DNA from: Thauera carbonicopians
GTDB taxonomy: Bacteria; Pseudomonadota; Gammaproteobacteria; Burkholderiales; Rhodocyclaceae
NCBI RefSeq assembly: GCF_025699485.1
Contig: NZ_JANUXN010000005.1
Coordinates: forward strand, 62,001-126,000
DNA: 64,000 nucleotides
Direction of reading: 5' to 3'
In this document: one piece after another, positions 39,824-51,200 of the stretch
How positions within the stretch are numbered: position 1 is the stretch's first letter
Layout of the letters: every line of letters begins with the position of its first letter
Position numbers and translations under genes: made by a program
The notes under the pieces: generated by a model
Told to the model about the DNA's origin: nothing
The model's input: only the letters and a program-made list of their open reading frames with translations
The model's database searches: none

Positions 39824-40105
39824 ATGAAAGCCGTCCACTTGCTTCCTCTGTTGTTTGCCGGGCTGTGCTCCCTGGCCCACGCCCAGTCCGAGCCCCGTGG
39901 CGAGCGCCCGCCAGGCGACGGCCCGCGCGGCATTGCCCGTTTCGACACCAACGGCGACGGCGTGCTGGTCAAGGAAGAACTGAAGGACAATCCGCGCCTG
40001 CTCGAGCGCTTCGACACGCTCGACGTCAACCAGGACGGCAAGCTGACCGAGGACGAGATGCGCGCCGGCATGCGTCCGCGCAACGGGCAGGGGCCGCAGG
40101 ACTGA
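39824..40105 (+). CDS. Small secreted EF-hand protein
   Basis: This 93-residue protein has a signal peptide (MKAVHLLPLLFAGLCSLAHA) and two EF-hand calcium loops in the mature part: DTNGDGVLVKEE and DVNQDGKLTEDE, each with Asp at positions 1, 3 and 5 and Glu at 12. It is likely a periplasmic Ca2+-binding protein; nothing shows its partner. ATG 39824 follows GGAG and begins the signal peptide; an upstream in-frame start at 39803 adds seven residues. Confidence 0.82.
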   Translation: MKAVHLLPLLFAGLCSLAHAQSEPRGERPPGDGPRGIARFDTNGDGVLVKEELKDNPRLLERFDTLDVNQDGKLTEDEMRAGMRPRNGQGPQD

Positions 40106-40132
40106 CTTTCGCGATGCGGCGGGATGGGTGGC

Positions 40133-41518
40133 CTAATGCGGTTCGTCCGCTGCCCATCCGCCACCGAGCGCAGCGACCAACTGCACGCTGGCCTGCAGCC
40201 TGTCGCGGGTGATGTCGAGAGCGTTGCGGCGGGCGGCGAGGGTGCCGTTCTGCGCCACCACGACTTCGAGGAAGGACACCTGGCCGGCGCGGTAGCGGTT
40301 GGTCACCAGGCGCTCGTTTTCCTCGGCCAGTTCCACCACGCGGGCCTGCTGGGCAGCGCGGGCTTCGAGCGAGCGCAGGCTGGCGAAGGCGTCCTCGGTT
40401 TCCTGCAGCGCGGCCAGCACCGCTTCGCGCCAGGCTTCGGCGGCGGCTTCGTGGGCGGCGCGGGCGTCGTCCAGCGTCGCCGCGCGGGCGCCGCCGTCGA
40501 ACAGCGTCGCGGCCAGCGTGGGGCCGAGCGCCCAGACCCGGTTGGGTGCCTCGAACCAGTTGGCGAAGGAGCCGGAGCGGTAGCCGCCGGACAGGCCCAG
40601 GGTCAGGTCGGGCAGCCAGGCCGCCTGGGCGACGCCGATGCGGGCGTTGGCCGCTGCGACGCGGCGCTCGGCCACCACCAGGTCGGGGCGGCGGGCGAGC
40701 AGTTCGCCCGGCAGTGCCGACGGCACGGCGGGCAGCGCCAGCAGGCTGCCATTGGCTTCGATGCCGAAGCTGGAAGGCGGCTGGCCGGCGAGCACCGCGA
40801 TGGCGTTCTCGGCCATCGCGCGCTGGTCGACGAGTTCGAGCAACTGGGCGCGCACGCCTTCGAGCTGGTTTTCGGCCTGCACCACGTCGGCACGCGCGAT
40901 CATGCCGGCCTCGTACTGGTTCTGCGTGAGCTGCAGCGAGCGGGTGTAGGCGGCCTCGGTCTGCAGCAGCAGCTCGCGCTGCAGGTCGAGCACGCGCAGG
41001 CGGATGTAGGACTGCGCCAGGCTGGCCTGCAGCGACAGCCGCAGCGCGGCCAGGTCGGCGGCCGAGCCGGCCAGTTCGGCTTCGCCGGCTTCGACCGCGC
41101 GCCGCACCCGTCCCCACAGGTCGGGAATCCAGCTCACCGATAGGCCGCCGTCGTAGCTGTTGGCTACGCCGTCGGCCGTGCCGCTGCGCCGGCCCGAGAG
41201 CTCGGCGCCCACCGTCGGCGAAAAGCCGGCGCGGGCGCCGCGCAGGGCGGCTTCGGCCTGGCGCAGGCGGGCGGCGGCCTGCGCCATTCCCGGATTGGCG
41301 GCTTCCAGCTCGGCGATCAGGGCGTCCAGCGTGTTGTCGCCGTAGGCTTTCCACCAGTTGCCGTCTTCGAGCAGCGGAGTCCGCACCGTCTGCCAGCCGG
41401 CGTCGTGCTTGAAGGTCTGCGGCATTGCGGGCAGTTCCGGCGCACGGTAGTCGGGCCCGACTGCGCAGCCGGTCAGGACGAAGGCGGCGGCGAGGGAGCA
41501 GAGCGTGGTCAGGCGCAT
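40133..41518 (-). CDS. RND efflux outer-membrane lipoprotein (NodT/OprM type)
   Basis: The 461-residue TolC-like factor has a lipoprotein signal with lipobox LTGC, then the typical GPDYRAPELP opening and two internal OEP repeats rich in Ala/Glu/Arg helices (LAQSYIRLRVLDLQRELL; ARPDLVVAERRVAAANARIGVAQAAWLPDL). It forms the outer-membrane duct of the tripartite pump. It lies downstream of the mdtABC-type genes in the same direction, 136 bp after the second transporter gene. ATG 41518 starts the signal peptide; longer frames are not lipoprotein-like. Confidence 0.92.
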   Translation of the reverse strand: MRLTTLCSLAAAFVLTGCAVGPDYRAPELPAMPQTFKHDAGWQTVRTPLLEDGNWWKAYGDNTLDALIAELEAANPGMAQAAARLRQAEAALRGARAGFSPTVGAELSGRRSGTADGVANSYDGGLSVSWIPDLWGRVRRAVEAGEAELAGSAADLAALRLSLQASLAQSYIRLRVLDLQRELLLQTEAAYTRSLQLTQNQYEAGMIARADVVQAENQLEGVRAQLLELVDQRAMAENAIAVLAGQPPSSFGIEANGSLLALPAVPSALPGELLARRPDLVVAERRVAAANARIGVAQAAWLPDLTLGLSGGYRSGSFANWFEAPNRVWALGPTLAATLFDGGARAATLDDARAAHEAAAEAWREAVLAALQETEDAFASLRSLEARAAQQARVVELAEENERLVTNRYRAGQVSFLEVVVAQNGTLAARRNALDITRDRLQASVQLVAALGGGWAADEPH

Positions 41519-41654
41519 GGTGGGAAAGGCGGAGGAAGGGATGAGAGGTCCGGGGCAGCGACGGCGAAACGCCCGCTCCCCCTGGCCGGGCATCCCCGGT
41601 TGGGTGTCCGGCCAGGGAAGAGGCGGCGGCTGGAGAGGGAAAGGCTGCTGTTCT

Positions 41655-44600
41655 TCATGGCGTTACCGCCCCGACCGCGCCGCGCTTGCGCAGCACGCGC
41701 AGCCGCAGGTGGTCGAGGCCGAGATAGACCACCGGGGTGGTGTAGAGCGTCAGCAACTGGCTGACCGCCAGGCCGCCGACGATGGCGATGCCGAGCGGCT
41801 GGCGCAGCTCCGAGCCTTCGCCGACGCCGAGCAGCAGCGGCAGGGCGCCGAGCAGGGCGGCGAGGTTGGTCATCAGGATGGGGCGCAGGCGCAGCAGCGC
41901 GGCGCGCTCGATCGAGGCGCGCGGCGACAGGCCGAGCCGGCGTTCGCCGTCGATGGCGAAGTCGATCATCAGGATGGCGTTCTTCATCACCACGCCGATC
42001 AGCAGGAACAGGCCGAGCAGCGCGATCAGGCTGAACTCGGTGCCCGACAGCATCAGCGCCAGCAGCGCGCCGATGCCGGCAGAGGGCAGCGTGGACAGGA
42101 TCGTCAGCGGATGCAGCGTGCTTTCGTACAGGATGCCGAGGACGAAATACACCGTCACCAGCACCGCCAGGATCAGCAGCGGCTGCGACTGGCTGGTCTG
42201 GCCCAGGGTCTGGGCCGAGCCGCCGTGGCGGACGAACAGCGCGGACGGCATCATCAGCTTCGTGACGGCTTCGTCGATCGCCTGCATCGCCTGTTCCGGG
42301 CCGACGCCGGGCGCCAGCGCGTAGTCGACGCCTTCGACGGCGTACTGCTCCTTGTGCGACACGCGGTCGTTGCTGAGGCTGTGGCGGTAGCGGGTGAAGG
42401 CCGACAGCGGCACGCGCTGGCCGTCGGCGGTGACCACCTGCAGCTCGTCGAGCACGCCGGCGTGCTCGGTGTAGCGCGGGTCGAGCTCCATCACCACGCG
42501 GTACTGGTTGAGGCTGTCGTAGAGCGTCGCCACCTGGCGCTGCGAGAAGGAGTTGTTGAGCACCGAGCCGATCATGCGCATGTCCACGCCCAGGCGCTGG
42601 GCGGCCTCGCGGTCGACGTCGATGTTCAACTGCTGCGTGCCTTCGTCGCGGTAGCCGTTGACGTCGACCAGTTCGGGCAGGTCTTCCATCGCCCGCGTCA
42701 GGCGCGCCGCCCAGTGCTTCAGCATCTCGGTCTCGGGCGACATCAGCAGCACGGTGTAGTCGCTGGTGTTGAAGGGCGGGTTGAGCTGGATGTCCTGGTC
42801 GACGTGCATGAACAGCATACCGCCCGGCACCTTGGGCGCGCTGGCGCGCAGGCGGTCGATGACCTCGCGGGCGCTGGCGTCGCGCTCGGCGCGCGGCTTG
42901 AGCTTGACCATCAGCCAGGAGTTGCTGATGCCGCCGGTGCCGCCGCTGGTGCCGACGACGTCCTCGACCGCCGGGTCGGACAGGATGTGCTTGCGGTAGA
43001 CGTCGATCTTGGGCTGCATCAACTGGAAGGAGAAGCCGTCGTCGCCGCGCACCATGCCGCGCAGTTGGCCGGTGTCCTGCTCCGGCAGCGTGCCCTTGGG
43101 AATGGCGATGTACAGATACACGTTGCAGGCGATCACCGCGGCCAGCAGCAGCAGCACGATGACGCCGTGGCGCAGCGCCCAGCCCAGGCTGGCCGCGTAG
43201 CCGCGCTGCAGCGCGGCCGACAGGCGGCTGCCGAGAGCCGCCAGGCGTCCGCCGCCGCGTTCCTCGCGCGGCCGCAGCAGATGGGCGCACAGGCTGGGCG
43301 TCAGCGTCAGTGACACCGCCAGCGACACCAGGATCGCGGCGGCGAGGGTGACGACGAACTCGCGGAACAGGCGCTCGAGCACGCCGCCCATGAACAGCAC
43401 CGACAGGAACACCACCACCAGCGAGACGTTCATCGCCAGCAGCGTGAAACCGACTTCGCCCGCGCCTTTCAGCGCCGCGCGGTAGGGACGCATGCCGTCG
43501 GCGATGTGGCGCTCGATGTTCTCCAGCACGACGATGGCGTCGTCCACCACCAGGCCGGCGGCGACGATCAGCGCCATCAGCGACAGGTTGTTGAGCGAGA
43601 AGCCGTAGAAATACATCACGACGAAGGCGCCGATCAGCGACACCGGCACCGCCAGGCTCGGGATCAGCGCGGCGCGGCCGTCGCCGAGGAAGGTCCACAC
43701 CACCGCGATCACCAGCCCGGCGGCGATCAGCAGCGTGAACTGCGCTTCGGCCAGCGTGGCGCGGATGCCGGGGCTGCGATCGACCACCACCCGCATCGTC
43801 GTGTCGGCCGGCAGCAGCGCCTGCAGCATCGGCATCTGTGCGCGAATGGTGTCCACCGTGGCGACGATGTTGGCGTCGGGCTGGCGATAGACCTGCAGCA
43901 GCACCGCCGGGTCGTGGTTGTGGAAGCCACTGCTGTAGCGGTTCTCGGTGCTGTCGCTGACGGCGGCGACGTCGCCCAGCCGCACCACCGCGCCGTCGCG
44001 GTAGCGCACGATCAGTTCGCGGTAGTCGTCGGCGGTGCGCAGGCTCTCGCTGGTGCCGACGCGCCAGCGCAGCTCGCCCTCTTCGAGTACGCCGAGCGGC
44101 TCCAGCGCGTTGGCGGCGGAGATCGCCGTGCGGATGTCGTCGAGCGCGATGCCGTGATGGGCGAGCATGCCGGGATTGAGCTGCACCCGCACCGCCGGCA
44201 GCGCCGAGCCGCCGACGGCGACTTCGCCGACGCCTTCGATCTGGGCGATCTTCTGAGCCAGGATGGTCGCCGCCAGGTCGTACAGCCGGCCGGGCGACAG
44301 GCTGGGCGAGGACAGCGCGATCACCATCACCGGCGAGCGGGTCGAGTTGACCTTGCGGTAGCTGGGGTTGCCCGGCATTCCGGCCGGCAGCTGGCCGCGC
44401 ACCGCGTTGATCGCCGCCTGCACGTCGCGCGCGGCGGCGTTGATGTCGCGGTCGAGGTCGAAGCGCAGCCGCACCCGGCTGGCGCCCTGGCTGCTCGACG
44501 AGGTGAGCTCGGTGACGCCGGCGATGCTGCCGAGCGCGCGTTCCAGCGGTGTCGCCACGTTCGCCGCCATGCTTTCCGGGCTGGCGCCGGGCAGGTTGGC

Positions 44601-44744
44601 GGTGACTTCGATCTGCGGGAATTCCACCTCGGGCAGCGGCGCCACCGGCAGCAGCCGGTAGGCGAGCAGGCCGCACAGCACCAGCGCGATCGCGAGCAGG
44701 CAGCTCGCCACCGGCCGGCGGATGAAGGTGCGCGCCAGGTTCAT
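41655..44744 (-). CDS. mdtC: RND multidrug efflux transporter, MdtC-like
   Basis: The 1029-residue inner-membrane transporter starts [21 protein letters not shown], followed by [22 protein letters not shown] and the RND transmembrane motif [27 protein letters not shown] with the proton-relay Asp pair. Two halves with large periplasmic loops and twelve membrane helices are evident. In the MdtBC pump two transporter proteins form a heterotrimer. The start overlaps the mdtB stop by 4 bp. A longer frame reading upstream is a shadow through mdtB. Confidence 0.92.
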   Translation of the reverse strand: MNLARTFIRRPVASCLLAIALVLCGLLAYRLLPVAPLPEVEFPQIEVTANLPGASPESMAANVATPLERALGSIAGVTELTSSSSQGASRVRLRFDLDRDINAAARDVQAAINAVRGQLPAGMPGNPSYRKVNSTRSPVMVIALSSPSLSPGRLYDLAATILAQKIAQIEGVGEVAVGGSALPAVRVQLNPGMLAHHGIALDDIRTAISAANALEPLGVLEEGELRWRVGTSESLRTADDYRELIVRYRDGAVVRLGDVAAVSDSTENRYSSGFHNHDPAVLLQVYRQPDANIVATVDTIRAQMPMLQALLPADTTMRVVVDRSPGIRATLAEAQFTLLIAAGLVIAVVWTFLGDGRAALIPSLAVPVSLIGAFVVMYFYGFSLNNLSLMALIVAAGLVVDDAIVVLENIERHIADGMRPYRAALKGAGEVGFTLLAMNVSLVVVFLSVLFMGGVLERLFREFVVTLAAAILVSLAVSLTLTPSLCAHLLRPREERGGGRLAALGSRLSAALQRGYAASLGWALRHGVIVLLLLAAVIACNVYLYIAIPKGTLPEQDTGQLRGMVRGDDGFSFQLMQPKIDVYRKHILSDPAVEDVVGTSGGTGGISNSWLMVKLKPRAERDASAREVIDRLRASAPKVPGGMLFMHVDQDIQLNPPFNTSDYTVLLMSPETEMLKHWAARLTRAMEDLPELVDVNGYRDEGTQQLNIDVDREAAQRLGVDMRMIGSVLNNSFSQRQVATLYDSLNQYRVVMELDPRYTEHAGVLDELQVVTADGQRVPLSAFTRYRHSLSNDRVSHKEQYAVEGVDYALAPGVGPEQAMQAIDEAVTKLMMPSALFVRHGGSAQTLGQTSQSQPLLILAVLVTVYFVLGILYESTLHPLTILSTLPSAGIGALLALMLSGTEFSLIALLGLFLLIGVVMKNAILMIDFAIDGERRLGLSPRASIERAALLRLRPILMTNLAALLGALPLLLGVGEGSELRQPLGIAIVGGLAVSQLLTLYTTPVVYLGLDHLRLRVLRKRGAVGAVTP

Positions 44745-47700
44745 GCGCGCGCGTCCGCGGCCGCCGTGTCCGGCTCTGCCGCGCGCCCGCCGGTCAGGCG
44801 GTCGAAGAACAGATAGACCACCGGCGTGGTGAACAGCGTCAGCACCTGGCTGACCAGCAGGCCGCCGACCATGACGATGCCCAGCGGCTGGCGCAGCTCG
44901 GCACCCGAGCCGCCGGCCAGCATCAGCGGCAGCGCGCCGACCAGCGCTGCCAGCGTGGTCATCAGGATCGGGCGGAAGCGCAGCAGCGCGGCGCGGCGGA
45001 TGGCATCGGGCGGCGCCATGCCGAGCTTGCGCTGCGCATCGAGGGCGAAGTCCACCATCATGATGCCGTTCTTCTTCACCAGGCCGATCAGCAGCACGAT
45101 GCCGATCACCGCCACCAGGTCGAGCGGCCGGCCCGACAGGTGCAGCGCGGCGAGCGCGCCGACGGTCGCCGAAGGCAGCGTGGACAGGATGGTGATCGGG
45201 TGGATGGTGCTTTCGTACAGCACGCCGAGCACGATGTACATCGTCACCACCGCGGCCAGGATCAGCCACAAGGTATTGCCGAGCGAGGCGCGGAAGGCCT
45301 CGGCCGCGCCCTGGAAGCGCATTTCCACCGCCATCGGCAGGTCGATCTCGTCGCGTACGGCCTCGATCGCCGCCACCGCTTCGCCGAGCGAGGCGCCCGG
45401 CGCCAGGTTGAAGGACAGCGTTGCTGCCGGGAACTGGCCCTGGTGCGAGATTGCCAGCACCGCCGGCCGCAGCGAGATCCGCGCCACCGTCGACAGCGGC
45501 ACCGGCCCGCCAGCGGTCGGGATGTAGGTGCGTTCCAGCGCCTCGGGGCCGACCGCATGGCGCGGATCGACTTCGAGCACGATGCGGTACTGGTTGGCGT
45601 GGGTGAACAGCGTGGCGATCTGGCGCTGGCCGTAGGCGGTGTGCAGCGCGCCGATCACCTGCGCGGCGCTGACGCCCAGCCGGGTCGCGGCGTCGCGGTC
45701 GATCTCGACCCGTGCCTGCACGCCGCCGCGCTGCAGGTCGGAAGCGACGTCGGCCAGTTCCGGGCGCTGGCGCAGTGCCGTCACCATGGCGTCGACCCAG
45801 GCCGCCAGTTCGTCCTCGTCCGGCGTGGATAGCGTGAACTGGTACTGGGTACGGCTGATGCGGTCCTCGATCGACAGCTCCTGCACCGGCTGCATCCAGG
45901 CTTCGATGCCTTCGACTGCGGCGAAGCGCTCCGCCAGCCGCTGCATGATCTCCGCCACGCCGTCGCGTTCGCCGTGCGGGTGCAGGTTGATCAGCATGCG
46001 CCCGCTGTTGAGCGTGGTGTTGCTGCCGTCGACGCCGATGAAGGAGGACAGGCTCTGCACCTGCGGATCGGTCATCGCCACCCGCGCCAGCGCCTGCTGG
46101 CGTTCGGCCATGGCGCTGAAGGACACGGTCTGCGGCGCCTCGGTGACGACCTGGATCACGCCGCTGTCCTGCACCGGGAAGAAGCCCTTGGGCACGGTGA
46201 CGTAGAGCAGCGCGGTCAGCGCCAGCGTGCCGAGCGTGACCAGCAAGGTGGCGGTCTGGTGGTGCAGCACCCAGTCGAGCCATACCGCGTAGCGGTCGAT
46301 GACGCGGTCGAGGAAGCCATTGCCGCCTTCCTCATGTCCTGCCGTGTCGCCGAGCATGCGCGCGCTCATCATCGGCGTCAGCGTCAGCGACACCACCAGC
46401 GAGATCATGATCGCCACCGCCAGGGTCACGGCGAACTCGTGGAACAGCCGGCCGACGACGTCGCCCATGAACAGCAGCGGGATCAGCACCGCGATCAGCG
46501 AGATCGTCAGCGACACCAGCGTGAAGCCGATTTCGGCGGCGCCCTTCAGCGCGGCCTGCATCGGCGAGGCGCCGGCCTCGCGGTGGCGGGCGATGTTCTC
46601 CAGCATCACGATGGCGTCGTCGACGACGAAGCCGGTGGCGATGGTCAGCGCCATCAGGCTGAGGTTGTTCACCGAGAAGCCGGCGAGATACATCACGCCG
46701 AAGGTGCCCACCAGCGACAGCGGCACCGCCACGCTGGGGATCAGCGTCGCGCTCCCGCGGCGCAGGAACATGAAGGTCACCAGCACCACCAGGCCGACGG
46801 CGAACACCAGCTCCTTCTGCACGTCGCGCACCGAGGCGCGGATGGACAGCGTGCGGTCGGTCAGCATCGCCACATCGACCGCCGCCGGCAGCGTCGCGGT
46901 GAGCTGGGGCAGCAGTTCGCGCACGCGGTCGGCCACTTCGATGACGTTGGCGCCCGGCTGGCGCTGGATGTTGACCAGCACCGCCGGTGCATCGACCGGT
47001 TCGGCGCAGGCGCCGTCTGCATCGCTGGCCTGGCAGTATCCGGCCCAGGCGGCGAGGAAGCGGTCTTCCGCACCCTGTTCGATGGTGGCGATGTCGCCCA
47101 GGCGTAGCGGTGCGCCGTTCGACCAGGTGACGATCAGGTTGCGGTATTCCTCGACCGACTTGATCTGGTCGTTGGCTTCGACCATGACGAAGCGGTGCGG
47201 GCCGTCCAGGCTGCCCTTGGGCTGGGTGGAGTTGGCCGCCACCAGCGTGGTCCGGATGTCCTCCATGCTCAGGCCGTGGGCGGCGAGCGCCTGCGGATTG
47301 ACCTGCACTCGCAGCGCCGGACGCTGGCCGCCGGCCAGGCTGACCATGCCGACGCCCGGCAATTGCGCCAGCTTCTGCGCCATGCGGGTGTCGACCATAT
47401 CGTACACTTCGGGCAGCGGCAGCGCCGCCGAGGACACGGCCAGCGTCACGATCGGCGCGTCGGCGGGATTGACCTTGCGGTAGATCGGCGGCGTCGGCAG
47501 GTCGCTGGGCAGCAGGTTGGCGGCGGTGTTGATCGCCGCCTGCACTTCCTGCTCGGCCACGCCCAGATCGACGCTGAGGCCGAACTGCAGGGTGATCGCC
47601 GAGGCGCCGCCGGAGCTGGTCGAACTCATCTGCTTGAGCCCCGGGATCTGCCCCAGGCGGCGTTCCAGCGGCGCGGTGATGGTGCGGGCCGTCACCTCGG

Positions 47701-47866
47701 GACTGGCGCCCGGGTGGAAGGTGAACACCTGGATGATCGGGTAATCGACCTGGGGCAGCGCCGCCACCGGCAGCAGCCGCCAGGACAGCAGGCCGGAGAT
47801 GACGAGCGCGAGCATCAGCAGCGTGGTCGCCACCGGCCGCTCGATGAAGGGGCGGGAGATGTTCAT
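44741..47866 (-). CDS. mdtB: RND multidrug efflux transporter, MdtB-like
   Basis: The 1041-residue protein begins [21 protein letters not shown] with the [20 protein letters not shown] motif and the proton-relay segment [26 protein letters not shown]. Twelve membrane helices and two periplasmic domains are predicted from the hydrophobic pattern. Residues about 275-292 ([15 protein letters not shown]) form a short Cys-containing segment in the first porter domain. It is followed, with a 4-bp overlap, by the mdtC-like partner and preceded after 14 bp by the adaptor gene. Confidence 0.92.
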   Translation of the reverse strand: MNISRPFIERPVATTLLMLALVISGLLSWRLLPVAALPQVDYPIIQVFTFHPGASPEVTARTITAPLERRLGQIPGLKQMSSTSSGGASAITLQFGLSVDLGVAEQEVQAAINTAANLLPSDLPTPPIYRKVNPADAPIVTLAVSSAALPLPEVYDMVDTRMAQKLAQLPGVGMVSLAGGQRPALRVQVNPQALAAHGLSMEDIRTTLVAANSTQPKGSLDGPHRFVMVEANDQIKSVEEYRNLIVTWSNGAPLRLGDIATIEQGAEDRFLAAWAGYCQASDADGACAEPVDAPAVLVNIQRQPGANVIEVADRVRELLPQLTATLPAAVDVAMLTDRTLSIRASVRDVQKELVFAVGLVVLVTFMFLRRGSATLIPSVAVPLSLVGTFGVMYLAGFSVNNLSLMALTIATGFVVDDAIVMLENIARHREAGASPMQAALKGAAEIGFTLVSLTISLIAVLIPLLFMGDVVGRLFHEFAVTLAVAIMISLVVSLTLTPMMSARMLGDTAGHEEGGNGFLDRVIDRYAVWLDWVLHHQTATLLVTLGTLALTALLYVTVPKGFFPVQDSGVIQVVTEAPQTVSFSAMAERQQALARVAMTDPQVQSLSSFIGVDGSNTTLNSGRMLINLHPHGERDGVAEIMQRLAERFAAVEGIEAWMQPVQELSIEDRISRTQYQFTLSTPDEDELAAWVDAMVTALRQRPELADVASDLQRGGVQARVEIDRDAATRLGVSAAQVIGALHTAYGQRQIATLFTHANQYRIVLEVDPRHAVGPEALERTYIPTAGGPVPLSTVARISLRPAVLAISHQGQFPAATLSFNLAPGASLGEAVAAIEAVRDEIDLPMAVEMRFQGAAEAFRASLGNTLWLILAAVVTMYIVLGVLYESTIHPITILSTLPSATVGALAALHLSGRPLDLVAVIGIVLLIGLVKKNGIMMVDFALDAQRKLGMAPPDAIRRAALLRFRPILMTTLAALVGALPLMLAGGSGAELRQPLGIVMVGGLLVSQVLTLFTTPVVYLFFDRLTGGRAAEPDTAAADARA

Positions 47867-47880
47867 CGCTGGAGCGTCGT

Positions 47881-49203
47881 TCAGCCGCCCGGGCGCGGGC
47901 CGCCGGAGCTAACGGCCGGTGCGCCTGCGGCCGGCGTCCCGGGGACTCCAACGCCAGCAGCGGGTGCGCTCGCTGGTCTCGTGCCCGCAGCCGGACCACC
48001 GGCTCCCGACGCGCCGGGCGCTCGTGCACCACCCTCCATGCTGCCGTCACTGTCGGCCAGGATCACGTTGCTGCCTTCGCGCAGGCGGTCCAGCCCTTCG
48101 AGCACGACCTGCTCGCCGCCTTCGAGGCCGTCTTCCACCACCACCTTGATACCGTCCGAGGCGCCCAGCGTCACCGGACGGATGCTGGCCTTGCCCTCGT
48201 TGATGACGTAGACGTAGCTGCCCCTGGAGCCGAACTGCACCGAATCGGCGGGGATCGTCACCGCATCCTTGATGCTGCGCACCGCGAGGCGGACATTGAC
48301 GAACTGGTTCGGGAACAAGGCATCGTCGGTATTGGCGAACTCGGCTTTCAGCCGCACCGTGCCGGTGGTGGTGTCGATCTGGTTGTCGAAAGTGCGCAGC
48401 ACGCCGCTGGCGACCGGCTTGCGGTCGTCGCGGTCCCAGGCTTCCACCTCCAGCGCATGGCCGCGCGCCATTTCCTCGCGCAGCGTCGCCAGGTCGCGCT
48501 CGGGCACGGTGAACATCACCGCGATCGGGCGGGTCTGGACGATGCTGACGATGCCCTCGCTGTCGCCGCTGGAAATCAGGTTGCCGGCATCGACCCGGCG
48601 CAGGCCGACGCGGCCTTCGATCGGCGCCTCGATGCGGGTCCAGCCGAGCTTCAGGCGGGCGTCGTCGACCTGGGCCTGGTTGGACTTCAGCGTGCCGCGC
48701 AATTGATTGACCATCGCTTCCTGGGCTTCGACCTGCTGGCGGGCGATCGAGTCCTGCTTGAACAGCAGGCGGTAGCGGGCGAGTTCGGTTTCGGCGTTCT
48801 TGAGCTGGGCCTGGTTCTGCTGCAACTGGCCTTCGGCCTGGGCGAGGCCGACGCGGTAGGGCGCGGGGTCGATCTCGGCCAGCAATGCTCCCTTGCGCAC
48901 CCGGTCGCCTTCGTTGAAGGCCAGCCTGATCAACTCGCCATCCACGCGGCTGCGCACCGTGACGCTGGCCAGCGGCGTGACCGTGCCGATCGCACGCAAG
49001 CGCACATCCAGCTCTCCGCGTTCGGCTGGCACGGTCTTGACCGGCACCGGGCCACCCCAGCCCATCATCGGTCGTGGCGGCCCGGAGGGTGCAGATGTTT
49101 GCGCCGCGGGGCGCAGGAAGTACCAGGTGGCCGCGGCCGCCGCAACGACTGCGGCCAGCAGCAAGAGGCGTGATCGCCCCTTCGATGACGAAGTGGAAGG
49201 CAT
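47881..49203 (-). CDS. mdtA: RND periplasmic adaptor subunit, MdtA-like
   Basis: The 440-residue membrane-fusion protein has an N-terminal anchor ([20 protein letters not shown]), a barrel-sandwich/lipoyl half motif ([42 protein letters not shown]), a coiled-coil hairpin ([22 protein letters not shown]) and beta-barrel regions ([21 protein letters not shown]). The last 50 residues are a Gly/Ala/Pro-rich tail, longer than usual. It bridges the MdtBC transporter and the outer-membrane factor. It is the first gene of the four-gene operon. Confidence 0.92.
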   Translation of the reverse strand: MPSTSSSKGRSRLLLLAAVVAAAAATWYFLRPAAQTSAPSGPPRPMMGWGGPVPVKTVPAERGELDVRLRAIGTVTPLASVTVRSRVDGELIRLAFNEGDRVRKGALLAEIDPAPYRVGLAQAEGQLQQNQAQLKNAETELARYRLLFKQDSIARQQVEAQEAMVNQLRGTLKSNQAQVDDARLKLGWTRIEAPIEGRVGLRRVDAGNLISSGDSEGIVSIVQTRPIAVMFTVPERDLATLREEMARGHALEVEAWDRDDRKPVASGVLRTFDNQIDTTTGTVRLKAEFANTDDALFPNQFVNVRLAVRSIKDAVTIPADSVQFGSRGSYVYVINEGKASIRPVTLGASDGIKVVVEDGLEGGEQVVLEGLDRLREGSNVILADSDGSMEGGARAPGASGAGGPAAGTRPASAPAAGVGVPGTPAAGAPAVSSGGPRPGG

Positions 49204-49288
49204 GGGTTCGGGAAAGCGCGTGCTGCGCGGCGGCGTTCCCGGAGCGAAACGCCGGAATTGCCTGAAATGAAATTGAAAAGGAGATTTA

Positions 49289-49307
49289 AGTGAGATTCGT
49301 TCTCAAG
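49289..49307. promoter_or_regulatory. Fur-like box at the mdtABC promoter
   Basis: AGTGAGATTCGTTCTCAAG is an imperfect palindrome (TGAGA/TCTCA arms) matching the Fur-type pattern AATGAGAATnATTCTCATT at most positions. It overlaps the -10 element and start site of the mdtA promoter, where binding would repress. Confidence 0.45.
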
Positions 49308-49334
49308 TATAAAAGGCGCAGCGAGTCCTCTCAA
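49306..49334 (-). promoter_or_regulatory. Sigma-70 promoter for mdtABC
   Basis: On the minus strand TTGAGA (49329-49334) and TATACT (49306-49311) are separated by exactly 17 bp, a strong consensus fit. Transcription would start near 49299, about 96 nt before the mdtA ATG. Confidence 0.65.
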
Positions 49335-49465
49335 GCTGAACGGGGGCTTTGACGTGATGTTGCCGCTTAGATTCCCCGGAGATGTTTGGTTTTTTCCGTG
49401 TTCAGAGCGGTCAAGCGTTCATTTGGATGATTGCGGCGCTTGCACGATTGTCCGTAGAAGCAGCT

Positions 49466-50359
49466 TCAGGCCGGCCACAACCATGCCGCGCCGCGCACGC
49501 CCGAGGCGTCGCCGTGCCTGGCCGGCACCAGCCGTGTGGCGATGCAGTCGGAAAAGACATAGGGGACCCACAGCGCGGGGACATTCGTATACAGGCGTTC
49601 GATGCGTGACAAGCCGCCGCCGAGCACGATCACGTCCGGATCGAGCAGGTTGATCACCCCGGCCAGCGCACGCGCCAGGCGCTGTTCGTAGCGCCGCAAG
49701 GTGGCGTCGCAGTCCGGGTCATGATTCGCCGCGGCCACGATCGCGGCTGCATCGAGTCTGCTGCCGTGGTGCCGGGCATGGTCGGCGGCCATGCCGGGGC
49801 CGGACAGCCAGGTCTCGATGCAGCCGCGGCGGCCGCAATAGCAGGCGGGTAGCGGCAGTTCGTCGGTCGTGGGCAGCGGCAGCGGGTTGTGCCCCCATTC
49901 GCCGGCGACGCCATTCACACCATTCAGCAGCCCGCCGCGGACGACGATGCCGCCGCCCACGCCGGTACCGAGGATCACCGCGAACACCACTTCCGCACCA
50001 GCGCCGGCGCCATCGGCGGCCTCGGACATCGCCAGGCAGTTGGCATCGTTGGCGATGCGTACCGGACGGCCGAGCAGGGCTTCGAGGTCCTGCTGCAGCG
50101 CCTGGCCGTTCAGGCAGGTGGAATTGGCGTTGCGCATGCGGCCGCTGCGCGGCGAGGCCGAACCCGGCGTGCCGATGCCCACCGTGGCGCGCAGGCCGAC
50201 GTGCGCCTCGGCTTCACTGACCAGATCGGCGATGGTCTGCAGTGTGGCGGGATAGTCGCCCTGCGGCGTCGGCACGCGGCGGCGAAAGCGTTCGCTGCCG
50301 CGCTCGTCGAGGGCGACGAGCTCGATCTTGGTGCCGCCCAGATCGATGCCGATGCGCAT
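49466..50359 (-). CDS. ROK family sugar kinase (fructokinase-like)
   Basis: The 297-residue kinase has the ATP phosphate loop RIGIDLGGTKIELVALD, sugar-binding and catalytic segments IANDANCLAMSEA and FAVILGTGVGGGIVV, and the zinc-binding ROK signature CYCGRRGCIETWLSGPG. No helix-turn-helix is present, so it is an enzyme rather than a ROK repressor. Fructose, mannose or GlcNAc could be the substrate; the sequence alone does not decide. It begins 12 bp after the carbonic anhydrase stop, so both may be co-transcribed. Confidence 0.88.
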   Translation of the reverse strand: MRIGIDLGGTKIELVALDERGSERFRRRVPTPQGDYPATLQTIADLVSEAEAHVGLRATVGIGTPGSASPRSGRMRNANSTCLNGQALQQDLEALLGRPVRIANDANCLAMSEAADGAGAGAEVVFAVILGTGVGGGIVVRGGLLNGVNGVAGEWGHNPLPLPTTDELPLPACYCGRRGCIETWLSGPGMAADHARHHGSRLDAAAIVAAANHDPDCDATLRRYEQRLARALAGVINLLDPDVIVLGGGLSRIERLYTNVPALWVPYVFSDCIATRLVPARHGDASGVRGAAWLWPA

Positions 50360-50371
50360 GGCGCGCGGCGC

Positions 50372-51019
50372 TCAGGCCAGCCGTTCGACCGCGCTGCGAT
50401 ACAGCTCCAGCGCTTCGTCGCGGCTGTTGGCGCTGAGGCCGAGGTTGTTCACCAGGCCGTTGTCCAGGCTGTAGCACCATGCGTGCACGGTCACGTTCTG
50501 GCCGCGCTGCCAGGCTTCGCGCAGCACCGAGGTCTGGCACACATTGACCACCTGGTGGATGGCATTGAGTTCGCACAGCCGGTCGAGCCGGGCATCGGCG
50601 TCGTCGATCTGCGCCAGGCGCTCGGTGTGGCGGTCGCGCACGTCCTGCACGTGGCGCAGCCAGTTGTCGGTGAGACCGGTGCGGTTGTCGTTGAGCGCAG
50701 CCTTGACGCCGCCGCAGCCGTAGTGGCCGACCACCAGGATGTGCTTCACGCGCAGCATCTCGACCGCGTAGTGGATCACCGACAGTGCGTTGAGATCGGT
50801 GTGGACGACGACGTTGGCGACGTTGCGATGGACGAAGACCTCGCCCGGCGCCAGGCCGATGATCTGGTTCGCCGGCACGCGGCTGTCGGAACAGCCGATC
50901 CACAGGTACTCGGGCGACTGCTGGGCGACGAGGCGGGAGAAGAACTCCGGGTCCTCCGCCTGCATGCGCTCGGACCAGGCCTTGTTGTTGGCGAAGAGGT
51001 GTTCGATGGAGTGAGACAT
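50372..51019 (-). CDS. can: Beta-class carbonic anhydrase
   Basis: The enzyme interconverts CO2 and bicarbonate. The 215-residue protein has the zinc ligands C43, H99 and C102 (CSDSRVP and HYGCGG) and the catalytic dyad D45-R47. This is the E. coli Can type (about 220 residues). I chose ATG 51019 (MSHSIEHLFANNKAWSERM), which begins the conserved region; upstream in-frame codons to 51163 run into non-coding DNA. Confidence 0.94.
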   Translation of the reverse strand: MSHSIEHLFANNKAWSERMQAEDPEFFSRLVAQQSPEYLWIGCSDSRVPANQIIGLAPGEVFVHRNVANVVVHTDLNALSVIHYAVEMLRVKHILVVGHYGCGGVKAALNDNRTGLTDNWLRHVQDVRDRHTERLAQIDDADARLDRLCELNAIHQVVNVCQTSVLREAWQRGQNVTVHAWCYSLDNGLVNNLGLSANSRDEALELYRSAVERLA

Positions 51020-51145
51020 GGAAATCCTGGAAACGCGCGTCCGCGCGACAGGCGTGATTGTGACGGACAGCCCGGGGGCGGAACAACTGCCGGAAGCCGG
51101 CTTGAAGCCGGCATCGAGCGACTCAAGGCAAACGGCATATCTGTA

Positions 51146-51174
51146 TTGACTATGCGGGAGCACTTGATGATAAT
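51146..51174 (+). promoter_or_regulatory. Sigma-70 promoter for the DUF3857 pair
   Basis: TTGACT at 51146-51151 and GATAAT at 51169-51174 are separated by 17 bp on the plus strand. The start would fall near 51181, about 135 nt before the first gene. Confidence 0.55.
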
Positions 51175-51181
51175 CGCAACC

Positions 51182-51200
51182 GATAATAACAATTAGTATT
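51182..51200. promoter_or_regulatory. Fur-like box near the DUF3857 start site
   Basis: GATAATAACAATTAGTATT agrees with the classical Fur consensus GATAATGATAATCATTATC at 14 of 19 positions. It contains a palindrome AACAAT-TAGT-ATTGTT (51188-51203) at the predicted transcription start. Iron control is inferred. Confidence 0.35.

Noticed and set aside
41655-46283. A 1542-codon minus-strand frame suggesting a giant fused RND protein.
   Set aside because: The first part reads mdtB in the wrong frame; the true mdtC start at 44744 overlaps the mdtB stop by 4 bp.
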